Positions 1-15,500 are shown, numbered from the stretch's first letter. The stretch: 64,000 bases of DNA from Sphingobium sp. CCH11-B1 (GCF_001556865.1 NZ_LSJY01000169.1:62001-126000); one strand, 5' to 3'. Notes: generated by a model from the sequence alone, not told the origin. Made by a program: numbers and translations.

Positions 1-540
1 TTGCCAGCCCCCGAACGGCGCGGAAAAACGCTGCGCCTCATTCCCCGGATCACCTATTATCCCGTCAAGGGGCCAAGTCAATTGCTTCTGTTACGAGTAA
101 AAAACAATCAATTTGAATGTAAGTTTTGGCGCGTTGAAGTGTTATCTCATCATTTGGCGATGAAAGTATCTTTCTGTTCGGTATGACAGAATATCATTGG
201 TCGTGCTTCTTTAATGAGCACTGCAAATGCACTAATCAAGATTTATTGGGTCATAAAGCGTCACGCAATTAGGCGCGGACAACGTAGTCGGCGGCTCAGA
301 CTGTCAGTAGGTTTTCTTCAATCAGCTGGCCTGTTCCGTCAGGCCATCGTCTCGATCGCAACATGGACAAGCGGCGCGGTCTGCTCGGCCATCTTCTGCG
401 CTCGTTCTCGTTGCCCCACCGTTGATATCCCCAGCGTTGATCAAGCGCCTGAGATTTGCATTTTCCGCATCCGCGACAGGAGCCGAACTCCTCTCGGACT
501 TCGGCTCCCATATGCTGCGGTCTGTGCGTTTCCACGCCCA
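1..540. other. Non-coding or unassigned flank downstream of the giant RTX gene
   Basis: No gene is supported here. The first 280 bases are AT-richer than the rest of the window and carry no recognisable coding sequence. On the minus strand an 81-codon frame (541 to 296) starts in a TAATG overlap with the stop of the giant gene. It is rich in Arg, Trp and Cys and looks like chance. Another minus-strand frame over about 490-370 reads like ordinary protein (…ENANLRRLINAGDING…) and may be the remains of a small gene. No terminator hairpin with a T-run was seen. Confidence 0.4.
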
Positions 541-3500
541 TTATGCGAAGAAGTCGACAGGTTTTGTCGCCTCCTGCTTCCAGCCCGTAAGACCGTCGCC
601 TGCCGGTTGGGCTCCGAATGTCACCATGCTCTGGATTATGGAAGCAACGGTCTGGTTGATCCGGGTCGGGTCTGAAGGCGCAAAGGGCTGTTGATCCGCC
701 ACTTTGTCGAGAGTCTCGCTTCCCTCGCCCGCGAAGAGCTTCACGATGGCAGGGGGTGACTCGGATATCCGGATCAGACGGTCGCGGCCTGGGGAGTTGG
801 TTGCGAGATCGGCAAAATTGCTAAAGCCATCTTCAAGGGCTGTCGCGAGTTGGTCGGCCGCCGCAAACGGGTCGATAATCCCTGCATCGGCTTTGTTCGG
901 TATGCCACCGTCTGGCAACTCGTTCACCACGGCAGGAGAGGTGCTGGAGAAATAGGTGAGGGCGGCATCGACGAACTCGGCCGCCGAACCGTCGGCGCGG
1001 GTATAGCTGCCCTTATTGACGATCACGGTCTCGCCGAGGTCAAATTTGCCCTCAACGGCGGTGCCGGCGAGATTGATTGACTGAACACCTGATCCGTCGA
1101 GCGTTGTGATCTCGCCGTCATCGACCGTTCCGTCGCCGTTCCGGTCCTGCCAGATGCGGAACTGTGCGAAGCGAGCGTCGGTGCCCGATAGGATGCCATC
1201 GGCGTTGCTGTCGAAAGCGCGCAGTCCTGCAAGGTCGCTGGCCGCACCGGGCAGGTCGTTCACGAAGCTGAACTCGCCGGCATTGCTGAGCGTACCGTCG
1301 CCGTCGCGGTCGAGGAACAACATGCCCTCGCCGGCGCCCATCCAGCTGGTGTCGTCGGCAATCCCGTCGGCATCCATGTCATAGGCAGCACTGCTAGCCA
1401 ACGCGGATACCGTCGTCACCCCGCCACCATCGAGATCGAGGAGGATGGGAGCAGCCAAGCCAATCTGCACGCCGTTCTTGAATTCGGCGATCTCGACGCC
1501 GGTCAAGGTGTCGGTGCCGTCATTGCCGTCCTGGGAGGCGGCGTTGTCGACGATCTGTATGTTGCCGCCCACAGTTGAGATCGAATAGGTTGTAGATATC
1601 CCGGCGAACACGCCAATGTCCGATCCGGCGCCACCGTTGATCACATCGTTGCCTGCGCCGCCCGTCAGCCGGTCGTTGCCGCCGCCGCCATTCATCGCAT
1701 TGGCCGCCGCATTGCCGATGATGACGTCATTACCTGACCCCGTCTCCACATTCTCGAAATCATACACGCCATCGGTCTCCGCGCCCGAAGTCGCGGAATT
1801 GGCGCCAAGGTTGACGACCCAGGCCGCCGTTGCGGTGGCGTAGGACAGGGTATCTGTCCCGCCTCCGGCATAGACCATGTCATTGCCGGTTCCCGGGGCA
1901 ATGAAGTCGTCGCCGGCGTCGCCGGTGACGGTGTCGTTGCCGCCATCGCCATAGATCACGTCATTGCCATCGCCGCCGTAGATGCTGTCATTGCCCGCGC
2001 CGCCAGCAATCTGATCGGCGCCTGCGTCACCGGTGATCGTATCGTTGCCATCACCGCCATCGATGATGTCGTCGCCAATTCCGGCATAGATTTGATCCGT
2101 TCCTGCCCCGCCTGCGAGAATATCGTTTGCGTCGCCACCAGTGAGCGTATCGTCTCCTTCGCCTCCGTTCAGATTGTCCGCGCCGGTGCCGCCATTGAGC
2201 TGGTCGTTGCCCGCCCCGCCAAGGATCGTGTCGTTCCCGGCGTCCCCGTTGAGGATGTCATCGCCATCTGCGCCATCGAGCATATCGGTGCCGTCACCGC
2301 CATTGAGGCCGTCATTCCCGGAACCGCCCAGCAGGGTATCGTTTCCACCGCCGCCGTTCAGTGTGTCGGTTCCTGCCCCGCCTTCCAGTATATTGGCTGC
2401 GCTCGAGCCGGTCAGCGTGTCGTTGCCCGCGCCGCCGCGCACATTTTCGACATTCGTGATAGTGTCAGATTCGCCGCTTGCGACGCCCTGCGCGGTCGTG
2501 ACGGCCAGGCTGATGCTGAGGTTGGTGGTGTAGGCCGAATAATCGACCCAATCGATGCCCGCGCCGCCATTGAGGCTGTCATTGCCGGCACCCCCGACCA
2601 GGACATCGTCGCCAGCGTCGCCCGTGATGGTATCGTTGCCGTCTCCGCCATAGAGCGTGTCCTGACCGTCTCCGCCGGAGATTACGTTCGCCGCGCTATT
2701 GCCGACGATCAGATCGTCACCCGCGTTACCGGAGATCTTCGTGATGGCGCTCAACGTCACGCTCGTAAAATCGAAGCTGTCGGCATTGTCGCTGCCGGCA
2801 ATCGTGACGCCGCTATAGGTTCCACCCGAGATCGTCTCGATGTTCGAGAAGGCGGCGAGACGGATGATTGCATTGTTGGCGAGAGCCACGATGCTGTCCG
2901 TGCCTGCGCCGCCGTCGATAGTGTCGTTTCCGGCAGCGGTTCCAGTGAATTGGAACACGTCGTTTCCGATACCGCCCGACAAGTTGTCGTTTCCGGCAGA
3001 CCCCAGGATGGTGTCGTTTCCGGCGGAACCAAAGATGGTGTCATCGCCCGTTCCGCCATCGATCCGCGTGATATTGACGAGCGTGGACGCGCCAAAGTCG
3101 AGTAGATCGTTATTTGCCGAGCCGCGGATATAGACGCCGGTGTAAATGCCGGCGGTGATTGTTTCGACGCCGGACAGGGACGTAAGGCCGATGGCGGTGT
3201 TGTTGGCCTGCGCAGCGATCGTGTCATTGCCAGTGCCGCCGTCCACGCCGTCATACCCGTCACCGGTCCCTGTTGCCTTGAACAGGTCGTCGCCGAGCCC
3301 GCCGCTGAGCGCATCGTCGCCGATACCGCCCACCAGCGTGTCGTTGCCGGAGCCACCGTTCAGCGTGTCATTGCCCGCGCCGCCCTGGATCGTATCCGCG
3401 GCAGCGGAGCCCATGATGACATCGTCGCCGTCAAGGCCGTTTATCGCGACGATCCCAGTCAGCGTGACATTGGTGAAATCGAGCGTGTTGGCACGATTGG

Positions 3501-6500
3501 TCCCCGTGACGGTCACGTTCGAATAACCGTTTGCCGAAATCGTCTGAAGTCCGACCGTCGTGCCGATCCGGAGCGCCTGGCCATTGAGGCCTGCGTTCAG
3601 CGCGGTGGGCTGATTGACGAACAGGAAGTCGTCAGCACCAAAGTTCGAGAGTGCAACATCCTCGACGACGATCGCCGGACGGCCATTGATTGCGATCTTC
3701 ACGTCGTCCCCGTCCTGCGAAAGGAACGGAGCGAGGTCCGCGAAGCTGGTGAGACCGTCCGAGCCGTTGAGGAAAACGATCTTGTCGGCGCCATCGTGGA
3801 AGTCGCCGATCGTCGCCCAAAGCTCCTCCCAGGCCTCTGCCTCCAACATGGTCGAGTCGAACACGAAATAGTCGTAGCCCGCGCCGCCCATGGCGTAGTT
3901 CTGGGTACCAAACAACTCGATAACATCGTTACCGCGGCCGCCATAGACGCTGACTGACCAGTTGTCGGCCGTGACATAGTCGTCGCCGTCCAGGGCATCG
4001 ACAGAGGCGCCGCTCGCACCGTTGCCAAGGATCCGTTCGCTCGCGCTGCCGATATTCTGCCAATCGCTCAGCATGCGCGTGGCCGTCGTCGTGGGCCAGG
4101 GAACCGCCCCTGTTGTCGGAGTCGGTCCGAAGCCGCCCGATGTTGCCCAGCTACCGAACATGAAGTCCGAGGCATCAAGGTCGGCAAGCGTGATGTCCTC
4201 AATGACGATCGCGGGCAGGCCCGCGAGGACAATGTCGACGTTCGCGCCGTTCTGGATCATGTGCGCCGCGAGCTCGGCAAAACCGTCGACGCCTCCCGTG
4301 CCATTGACGATGCCTATGCGATCTACACCATCTGTGAAGTCGGCGATGGTCGCCCATGTCTCCGCTTCACCGCCGGCGAGGAGCGAGAAGCCGTCGAAGA
4401 TGAAGGTATCCGCGCCTGCGCCGCCTTCGCCAGAGCCACTATAGTACATGAACTCAAGGATATCGTTCCCGTCCTCGCCGTGCAGCGAAACGGCCCAGGC
4501 GTCGGCAGTCATGTAGTCGTCGCCGCCCAGCGCCCATATGCCAGCATTCTGCGCGCCGCGACCGACAATGCGGTCGTTGCCCTCGGTAAACTGGCTCCAT
4601 TGCGAGGGCGTGTACTCGGGACCGGTCGGCAGCATGCCGACGACTAGTGTGATCGTGTCGCTTGCCGAAAGACTTCCGTCGCTGGCGGTGATGCGGATGC
4701 TGTAGTCGCCAAGCGCACCCGCACCCACGGTCCCGGTCAGATGGCCATCTGTCAAGCTCAGCCAGGAAGGCAGTGTCGAGCCATCGGTCATGCTTGCCGT
4801 ATAGGTAAGTGCATCGCCATCGGGATCGCTGAAGGCGCCCGCAGGTATCGTTACATCGAGCGTCGCGCCGCGGATGGTGGCGACATCGCTAAGTGGCTGC
4901 AGCAGCACCGGGGCGTCATTCTCCCCGCTGGAGGCATCGAGCGTCAGGCGGAAGATATCAGAGACGGACAAGCTGCCGTCACTTGCGATGACCTCGATGT
5001 CGATCGCGGTGTAGCCTGCGGGCGGCGTACCAGTGAAGCGTGCGCCGTCGAAGGCGAGCCAGGAGGGCAGGGGATTTCCGCCAGCGAGGCGCGCGGTGAG
5101 AGACAGCATATCGCCATCGACATCGGTGAAGCTGCCAAGGGGCAGGGCCACATCGATCGCATTGGCGCCTGAGAGGCTCACATCGGGCAGCGCAGCGATC
5201 AGGACCGGCGCATCGTTGACCGGGCTTATCGCGAGCATGAAGCTGTCTGCAACGCTCATTGTGCCATCGCTTGCGGTAACGCGGATCTCCAGCGTGCCAT
5301 GGAAATTAGCCGGAGGCTGGCCGGTGAAGCGGCGGGTTGCCGCATCGAAGGCGAGCCAGGAGGGCAGGGCGTCGCCGCCGGCCAGCGTGGCGGAGAGAGC
5401 AAGCGCATCGCCGTCCACATCGGCGAAGCTACCGGTAGGCAGGAGCAGGTCGATGGCCTGGTCCTCTGCGTACTCATGATCGGCGATAGGCGTCAGCACC
5501 ACGGGCGCATCGTTGACGGGCGTGACGGTGAGCAGGAAGCTGTCGGTGACGCTGGCACTGCCATCGCTTGCCTCTACCGTGATCTCGATGGACCCATTAT
5601 AGTTGGCAGGCGGCGTTCCGGTGATACGTCCGCCTGCGAAAACCAGCCATGATGGTAGCGGCGCGCCGTCGCCAAGCCGTGCGCTCAAAGTGAGCACATC
5701 GCCATCCATATCGCTGAAGCTGCTGGCCGGGACGGCGATGTCGATCGCCATGTCTTCCGCGACAGACACATCTGCCAGCGTCTGTACCACAACAGGCGCA
5801 TCGTTGACGGGATCGATGATCAGGCGGAACGTGGCGCTCGTCGAGAGTAACCCGTCCGATGCGGCGACGACGATATTGAGGAGGCCGTTGAAGTTGGCAG
5901 GCGGCTGACCGGTGAAGCGGCCGGCATCGAACTGCAGCCAGGACGGCAGCGGATCACCCGAGGCAAGGGTGGCGGACAAGGTCAATGCATCGCCATCAAC
6001 GTCGCTGAAGGCGCCCGACGGAATCGTGAAGTCGATGGCCTGGTCTTCGAGGTTCTGTCGATCGACCAGGGCAAGAGCCGCGACCGGGGCATCGTTGAGC
6101 GGCGTGATTGTGAGCGCGAAGGTGTCGGCGGCACTTGCGTTGCCATCACTCGCCCGGACCTCGATTTCGATGGTCCCGTGATAGTTGGCAGGTGGGGTGC
6201 CGGTGAACCGGGCACCATCGAATGATAGCCATGCCGGAAGTGGTGAACCGTCACCCAGATGGGCCACGAGCGTGATCACGTCCCCATCGATATCCGTAAA
6301 GATTCCGGTCGGGAGCAGCAAGTCGACCGGGCTGTCCTCGCTCGAGGCCATGTCTGCGATCGGTTGCGCCACCATGGGCGCATCGTTGGTGCCTGCAATC
6401 ACCAGATCGAACGCGTCGCTGACGCTGCCCTGGCCGTCACTCGCGGTGATGCGCAGGCCCAGAATGCCATTGAAGTTTGCCGGCGGCTGTCCTGAGAGCA

Positions 6501-9500
6501 CACCATTTGCGACGCTAAGCCAGGCGGGCAGCGGGCTGCCGTCGGCGAGAGTGACCGAGAAGGTCAATGCATCGCCATCATTGTCCGTGAACGCACCGGT
6601 CTGAAGGGCGAAGCTGAAAGGCTGGTCTTCGGTTCCCGACAGGTCGGCCAGCGCCTGCGTCAGGACCGGAGCATCGTTGACCGCATCGATGACGATCGCA
6701 AACTGACGGATGACCGTAGCCGTCTGGTCCGCCGCCAGGATTTCCAGGGTTACTGTACCATTGAAATTGGCCGGCGGCGTGCCGGTGAACGTCCTGGTCT
6801 GGCGATCATAGGCAAGCCAGGATGGCAGAGCCGCGCCGCCGACACCGCGGACTTCGACAAGAACCGTGTCGCCATCGGCATCTGAAACAAGATTGTCGGG
6901 CAAGGTCGCCGTGAACGGCTGGTCCTCGGTCCCACGCAGGGCAGGGATCGCGCCGATCACTGGCGCATCGTTCACCGCGGCGATCGTGACCGCGACCCGG
7001 GCGATGTCGGTGACGCTGGCGGAATCGGTGACTTCATAGTCGAACCAGGCATCGCCGTTGAAATCGGCATCGGGCGTGATGATGAGCTGGCCGATGCCAT
7101 TGGTGGTAACCGTCAGGCCGTGCGTGTCGACGATGCGGCTGAAGACAAGGGCCTGGTTGTCGGGCTCGATGTCATTCTCAAGCAGTTGGGAGATGAACAG
7201 CGTCAGCGGCGGCTGATCTTCGCTGAGCGACAAGGTGTCGTCGCCCGCGATCGGCGCGTCGTTGACCGGCAGGACCTCAATCTCGACAGTGGCCGTGACC
7301 GGGAATCCGGAGGCGTTCGTGATCGCATAGCTGAGCAGCAGCGTGCCATGGAAGTTTGCCGCGGGCGTGATCCGATACTGTCCGTTCTCGAGTGTCGCGA
7401 TCGAAGCATCGGCCGGCGCGCCGATGAAGCCGAGGAAGGTGATCGTCTCGCCTTCAGGATCATAGTCATTCGCAAGAAGCTGGGCCGGATCGATATCGAT
7501 ATAGGTGTCTTCGAGCGTGCCGAACCCATGGTCGGACACTGCGATCGGAATGTTGAACTCCGGCAGGATGGTGAGGGACACTCGGCCGATGCGATCTGCG
7601 CCATGCGCGTCGGTGACGCGATAGGAGAAGGCGGCGTTGCCAAAATAGCCCTCGCGGGGCGTGAAGACGGCGGTGTTTCCGACCATGGCAACGGTGCCAT
7701 TGTCGCCATCGAGCAGTTCGACGATTGCAAAGCTGTCGCCCTCGATGTCACGATCGTTGGCAAGAAGCGTAGCCAGGTCGATGATGAGAGCCGTGTCCTG
7801 GTCGCCGACGAACACGCCTTGCGGATTGTTGCCGGTGCCCACGCCATCGGAATTGGCGTAGGGGGCATCGTTGACCGGTGCGATCTCGAACGAGAAGGTC
7901 CCGGTGCTTGTCAGACGGCCGTCCGTGATCGTGTAGCGGAAGGTCGCGGTCCCGCTGGCATTTTCCTTGGGCACGAAGCTGTAGCGTCCACCTGGCAGGC
8001 GCTGAATGCGGCCCAGGTCGCCGCTTGTCTCAAGCGAGACGAGACTGACCGTATCGCCGTCAAGGTCGCTGTCGTTGCCGATCAGGTCGGCGGCTGTGAA
8101 TTCGAACGGCGTATCCTCGTCCGTGCTGAACAGGTCGGCCACTGCGGTCGGTGCATGGTTGGTCGATTGCACATTGATGGTGACGGTGCCGGTCCGTGCG
8201 CCATCGACATCGTCGTTGATGATATAGTCGAACCCGGCCTGCCCGCTGAAGTCGGCGTCGGGTGTGAAGACGATCGTCGTGCCGTCGAAGTTCAGCGTGC
8301 CGTGAGCGGCATTGAGGACTCCGACGAGGCGGATAGGATCGCCATCGACGTCATGGTCGTTCGCCAGGAGCTGCGCTGGCGTTATGACGATCGGGGTTTG
8401 CTCGAGCGTCGAGAAGCTGTCGGGGCCGGCATAGGGCGCTTCGTGACGCCCTTCGACGGCGATCTGCACGGTCGCGCTGCTGTCGCCCTGGAGATCGTCG
8501 GTGATGACGTAGGAGAAGCTGTCCTCGCCTGACCACCCCGCCTCTGGCGTGTAGGTGACGCTCGCCGCCAGCTTGCCGTCGAACAGATGCGTTCCCGATG
8601 CGCTGTGGCTGTCGCCGCCGGTAGTCGCGGTCCAGACGATGTCGAAGCTTCGGCGCAGATCGAAGGGAACCGTGGCGGTGACAAGGCCGGTGGCGCTGTC
8701 GACGTTCATCCATACGGGCAGGTCGGATCCGTCCGCCAGCTTCGCCGTCCAGGTCGCCCCAGGCGCTAAGAGCGCGGCGGGCGGGCCATAGGTGACGATG
8801 CCGTCATGGATGACGAGCGTGCCATGGCCGGCCGCGGAAACTGCCTTGACGCGCAGATAGTCGCCGTCGTCCTCGCGATCGTTGGCGATGAGGTCCATCA
8901 GCGCGAATGTCAGAGGCTGGTTCTCGATGGTCGCCAGCGTATCGGCAACTGCATCGGGCTTCTCGGCGGTCGGAAGCACGTTGAAGATGATGGTCCCGCT
9001 ATTGTGCGAGATGCCGCCCTTTTCGTCGATCGTCGTGTAGCTGATCGCGATCGACCCGTTGAAGTCCTCCGGTGCGGAGAGGTCGATCTGCTCGCTCGAC
9101 GTGCGGATGCCGATGCCATTGGTCCCGCCGTCCGCCAGCGTGAAGCCGCTATCGACAACCACATCGGTGAGGATCGAGAAGCTCGGCAGGCTGCCATTAT
9201 TGCCGGCGACGTCGAGGCGTACGCCCAATGCACCGACATAGGCCGGCGGCGGGGTGCCGTCGAACGCAAGCGTTCCCTCGTTGAAGGCAAGCCAGTCTGG
9301 TAGCGGCGCTTCGCTTTCGCGTTTCGCCGCGATGTCCGCAGCAGAGCCAAGGTCGATCGCGAAGAGGCCCTGGGACTTGAAGAAGTCGCTCTGCTGGAGG
9401 AGCGCGTTGATCGCCGGATCGAGCGGCGCGGCGGGGCCGATGACGAATTCGAGGGTGAACCCGCGCTTCGCGGCTGAATAGCTGCCTTCCGGCACGACAG

Positions 9501-12500
9501 GGGCGTCGGGCGTGAAGCTCAGCTGGAGGCGAACCGGCTGCTCATTGGCGTCGGGCGTTTCGCCCGTCAGCGCCAGGGTCATCGTGTCGACGTCGAACTC
9601 CAGCCATTCAGGCAGCGGTCGGCCGCCTTCCAGGCTTACGGAGAAGCTGCCATGGCTCACATCGAAGAGGGCCAAATCGCTTTCATAGGCAATGCCCGTT
9701 CCCAGCGAGGCCGGGTCGATCGCCAGCGTGTCGGTGAAGACGCTGGCCGGGTCGCCGGCTTGCGCCCCGGGCTTGGTGAAGTGGAGCACGACATCGAGCG
9801 GCATAGTGACGCCGGCTTCCGGTGTGCCGGCGAAGCGCAGAGTGGCGGGATCGAAGATCAGCCAGGACGGCAGGGCATCGCCATTGGACAGTGTTGCCGT
9901 GACGGTTGCGCCCGAGGGGAGATTGTCGGCGCCGAAGGCGATCTCGCTGTGATGCGCCTGGCGGACCGTGAAGCCTGACAGGACGGTGTCCTGCACGGAC
10001 AGGCCGTTAGCGAGGCTCTGGTTGTTGCCGCTGTTGAAAGTGAAGCGCTGCACGTAGCTGCCTGCGGTCGGGTCCTTGAGGATCACGCTGATGGTCGCTG
10101 TCGAGCCTGCAGGCGCCTCGCCGGTGAAGGTCATGGTCGCGGCGTCGAAGCTCAGCCAGCTGGGTAGATCTTCGCCGTTGGCTTGGCGTGCGATGACCGT
10201 GTAGTCCGCCGAGAGATAGCGGGTATCGAGCACGCCCTGCACACCGGCGCTGCGGAAGAACAGCACATCGCCTTCGGGTTCGACATCGTTGCCGAAGGCT
10301 TCGGCCGGGATGACGAACAGCGGCTGGTCTTCCAGGCCGGTCACGAGATCGTCGCGCAGGGTAGCGCCGTCGTTTTGCGGCAGGATGCCGATCGCGACAT
10401 AACCCGTTGCGGTGCCGCCGCGGCCGTCGCTGATCGTATATTCAAAGCCCGCATTGCCATTGAAGTCGGGCCTCGCCTTGAAGACGATCTGGCCCAGCTC
10501 GTTAACGCTGACCTTTCCGTTATCGGCAAAACGCTCGACGCCGACGAAAGTCAGGCTGTCGCCGTCCGCGTCGCGGTCGTTTGCGAGCAGTGTCGCGGGA
10601 TCAATGATGATCGTCTGGTCTTCCAGAATCGTGAACCGGTCGCCGATCGCCTGCGGGGCATAATTCGCCGGAAGAACATCAATGAAATAGGTGAGCGTAG
10701 CGCTGGCTCCGCGCTCGTCGATCACATCGAACGAGATGGCCGCCGTGCCTTCACCGTCGGGCGTAAATGCGATTGTCGCGCCGTCGAGGACCGCGGTGCC
10801 ATTGAAGGCGGCGTCGCCATCGGCGGCTGCATGGAGGCCGACGAAGGTGATGGCATCGCCTTCGATGTCGTAGGCGGTGGCCATGAGGTCGGCGACGGCA
10901 ATGCTAGTGGTCCGCCCGAAGCGGACATTTTGCTCAGACTCGCCGGAGCCGCGCGGGGCATCGTTGACCGCGTCGAAATAGAGTTCGATCGGCGCCACCG
11001 AGCGTGCACCCGACGGGTCTTCGAGGACGTAATTAAACCCGGCGAAGCCGTAAAAGTCGGTGCGTGAGATGATTTCGAGATAGTCGCCGGCTACGCGCGC
11101 CGACAAATTGGTTCCGGCCGTCCATTCGCTGCCATTGCCGTCATAATCGAACGGATCGATCGGGTTTCCGTCCGCGTCGACAAGCGGCGTGATTCCCACG
11201 ACGCGCAAATCTTCCCAATCGTTGTCGATATCATAGTCGTTGTCCTTGAGGACGGTATCGATGCGAATGCGCAGGATTTCGTCCTCGACCCCGTGGAGCG
11301 CCGCATTGGTGTCGGGCACCGCGACCGGTGCGTCGTTGACGGCTGCGACATTGACCCGCACGCGGGCCGTGGATTCGCGGCCATAGGGATCGGCGACAGT
11401 ATATTCGAAATAGGCCTGGCCGTTGAGGTTCGCCGGGGCCTGGAAGGCAATCATGCCGTCTTCGCGAATCCAGGCATTAGCCCCGCCGGTTCCGTTGACT
11501 GATTTGAGCACCAGTTGATCGACGCCTTCTTCGGCGTCGTTGGCGAGCAGCGTCGCGGGATCAACGACGGCTACCTCGTCCTCGACGCCGAAGAGATAGA
11601 CGTCATCCTCCGCGTTGAAGCGGCCGATGCGTGCCAGATCCTCGATCTTCGCGCGATCCCAGACCGTACCATTGGCGAAGGCGATTTCCTCGATGCCACT
11701 CTCATTGCCGAGGAAGTGATCCTTGATCAGCATCGTATCGAAGGTGAGCACGCCAGCGACATTCTCAAGCTCGATCAGGAGATCGTCACCCTGGCGGACC
11801 AGCGAGACATCCTTGGGCAGCGCGCCCTCCTTAATCGCCACGCGATCGATATCGCTCGCAGCGCCCTGTTCGATGACCTGGTCATTGTCGCTGTCGAAGC
11901 CGAGCAGATAAGTATCGGAGCCAAAGCCGCCCTTGAGCAGATCCTCACCGTAGCCGCCATCGAACATGTCATTGCCGGTGGACCCGATGAAGCTGTCCGC
12001 AAACACTGACCCCAGCAGCATCTCGATGCTGACGAGCGTGTCGCCGTCGGCTTCGCCGGTCAGGCCCTGGCCCAGAGACAGGTCAACGGTCACGCCTTCC
12101 GCCGACAGCGAATAGTCGGCAATGTCCTCGCCTTCGTCGCCGATCAGCGTATCGGCGCCGCGTCCACCGATGAGGACGTCGTTACCCGCGCCCCCTGAGA
12201 GAATGTCGTCGCCGCGGCCGCCTTCGAGCCGGTTGTTGCCGGCATCGCCCTCGATGGTGTCGGCATAATCGGTGCCGATGACGTTCTCGATGCTGGTTAG
12301 CGTATCACCGGTCGCGTCGCCGCCCGAGGCTGTGCCGTTCGCCAGCGAGATGGTTACGCCTTGCGTCGAAGGCGAACTATCGGTGGCGTCGAAGTAGCTG
12401 GCCGTGTCGATGCCGTCGCCGCCATCCAGGATATCCGCGCCGACGCCGCCGTCGAGCGTATCATTGCCAAGGCCGCCGATCAGCATGTCGTTGCCGGCAC

Positions 12501-15500
12501 GACCTTCGAGCCTGTCGTTCCCGACGCCGCCTTCCAGGCGGTTGTCGCCGGCGTCGCCACCGAGCTGGTCGTTATAGTCGGTGCCGACAAGGGCTTCGAT
12601 GCCGACATAGGTGTCGCCTGCGGCTGTACCGCCCTGGCCGACCCGCGATTCAAGATCGGCGCGTACACCGACGTTGGAGCCGGCGAAGAGCACGGTGTCG
12701 AAGCCCGCGCCGCCGGTGATGTGGTCGGCGCCGAAGCCGGCGTCGATGATGTCGTCGCCGTCGCCCGCATCGATCACATCGTCACCATCGCCGGTCTCGA
12801 TCCGGTCGTTGCCGCCGAGCGCGAGAATGAAGTCGTTGCTGTCGAGGCCCTGGATCAGTTCGTCCTGCGCATTACCGACGATATAGTCGACATAGCGGCT
12901 GCCGCGCAGCGTTCCGTCATACACTGCCTCAACCGTGGCGTGGACGAAGCCGGTATCCTCAAGGCCGGTCGGGTCGGCGATGCGATACTGGATCGTCGCT
13001 TCGCCCGAATAGCCGGGGTTGAAGCGTATGACGACAAACTGCTCGCCAGAGAAAGTGACCACCTCGGCCGTGCCGATGCTGACATGGTTGCCCAGCGCCA
13101 GCGCAACGGGGTCGAGCACTTCGTCAATGCCCACGAAATGGGGCAGGGGCCCGCCATCTACGTCGTAGTCATTGGCTATGAGATCGGAAACGCGGAGAAC
13201 CAGCGGAACATCGAGAGGCGTGGCGAAGTCATAATCGTCGACGACGGTCGGGTCGTCGGGCTGGGCGATGATCGTGAGATCGACATAGCCCTCGGCGATG
13301 CCGCCTTCGACGGTGTCGTCGGTGATCTGGTAGAAGAAACCGGACGATTGGGTGGCATTCGGATTGGGCGTGAAGAGGATATTGCCATCCGCGTCGAATT
13401 CGAGCGTGCCGTTGAGATCATGGTCGGGCCGGAAGCCCAGGAACCGGAGCGGATCCCGGTCCATGTCGCTGTCGTTGGCGAGCAGCACCGAGATCGGAAT
13501 GGTTGCCGGCACGTCTTCAAGGACGTCGACAAAATCGTTCCGGGCCACCGGAGGGCCATCGCTCACATTGTCGAACCAGAGCGTGACCCTGCCGTCGTCG
13601 ACCGCCCCTTCGAGATCGGTGACAAGATAGTAGAAGCTTGCTTCGCCCCAGAAATTTTCGTCGGGCGTGAAGATAATCGTTCCATGGTCGGTAAATGTGA
13701 TGTCGCCGTTGACCGCGGTCGGAACGCTGCTCTGATCGGTCGCGAAGGTGAGGGTAAAACCTTCGGGATCGAAATCGTTCTTGAGCAACTCCAATATCGG
13801 GATCTCGATCGCCACGTCTTCCGGTCCGCGCAGGAACTGGAGGCCCGGCCCGGTGTAGCCGTCGTTGCCGGCCACGGGGCGATCGTTGACCGGTTGATAG
13901 GCGATGGTCGCGCGGGCCCAGGACATGCCGCCCTGGCTATCATTCACGCGATAGTCGAACCAGGCATCGCCGTTGAAGTTGGCGGACGGCGTGAAGAGGA
14001 TTGTCTGGTTGGCGAGAAGCTGAGCAATGCCGCCATGGCTTGTTCCGATGGCATCGATGACGAGCGGGTCATTGTCCGGGTCCGTATCGTTCGACAGCAG
14101 CCCGGGCACGATGGCACCGTTCACCTCCTGGGCAAGAGCGTTGAGAATAATCGGATTATCTTCGAGGATCGGATCTCCGCTCTGGGTCGTCACGATAAGA
14201 TCGCTATTGGCAACCGGCGCATCATTGACCGATGCGAAGCTCAAATTAACACGTCCGATCGACGTTGCGCCCGACGGGTCCTTGACGATGTAATCGAAGT
14301 GAGCATTCCCCCAGAAATAATCGCGCGGGATGACCTGGATCAATCCGTCCGCATCAATGCTGACTGTGACGTCAGCATTGGAGAGAACGGACTGAAGGGT
14401 AAGGATGTCGCCATCGGCATCGCTGTCGTTCGCCAGCAGAGCAAGCGGATCGATGGTGAGGGATTCGCCTTCTACACCCTCTATCGTACCGTCATTCTGA
14501 GCGACTGGCGCGTCGTTGACGGGCGTAACGGTGATATAGACCTTGGCGCTCGCGGAGCCGCCTTCCGGCGTGTTCGCGACATAGGTGAATTCGGCGGTGC
14601 CGTTGAAATTTGCGGTGGGATCAAAAGCGATGTTGCCGTCGCTGGAGAGCGAGACGGTGCCGCCAACTGCACCATTGACCTGTCCGACGATCATCCGGTC
14701 ACCGTCGAGATCGTTGGAGAGCAAGCGCTCTACGCGAATATTGAGCGTGCCATCTTCCGCGACGGTAAAGCCGCGATCCTCGATTGCCGTTGCGACAGGA
14801 CGAATGCGGATATCGACTTGCGCTGTATCGAAAGCGTTGCGTCCGTCCGTGAGCGTGTAGGTCAGCGTGGTCGGACCGTAATAGCTGCTGCTGGCTGTGA
14901 AGAGCACATTGCCGTTCGCATCAAGCGATGCGGTACCGTTGGCGCTGCCATCGACCGAGACAATGTGAATGGGGTCCCCGTCGGCATCGAGGTCGTTCTG
15001 CAGCAATTCGCTCGCAAGGATGGTGATCGTCTGGCCGGCGATCAGGGTGTAATAGCCGTCGTCGAGCGCCGCAGGCGCGCGGTTGTCGACGAGATCCCGC
15101 ATCGCCGCCTTGGTCCATTCGACGCCATCGGCGAAGCGGATGATCTCGACGCCCTTGCCGTCGGCGGCCAGCGCATCAATGATCGTCAGGCTGTCGTCCG
15201 TCGATGAGGTGAAGCGGATGATGACCGACTCGCTGCCGCGGAAGAGACGCGATACCGACGCTTCGGTAGATGCGAAATCGGCGATAAAGACTGCATCCAC
15301 CGGCCCCGTCTGCGTCTGCTTGTCCTGGATGGTGTCATTGCCGCTGCCGCGAGCGAACGCATAACTGTCCGATCCTTCCGCGCCGAACAGCTGATCGTCA
15401 CCGCCACGAGCGGCGAAATTATCGGTGCTGTCGAACCCGTAAACCTTGTCGTTACCGGCCCCGTCGATGTCGGACAGCGCGCGGGCGCGCATGGTGTCGA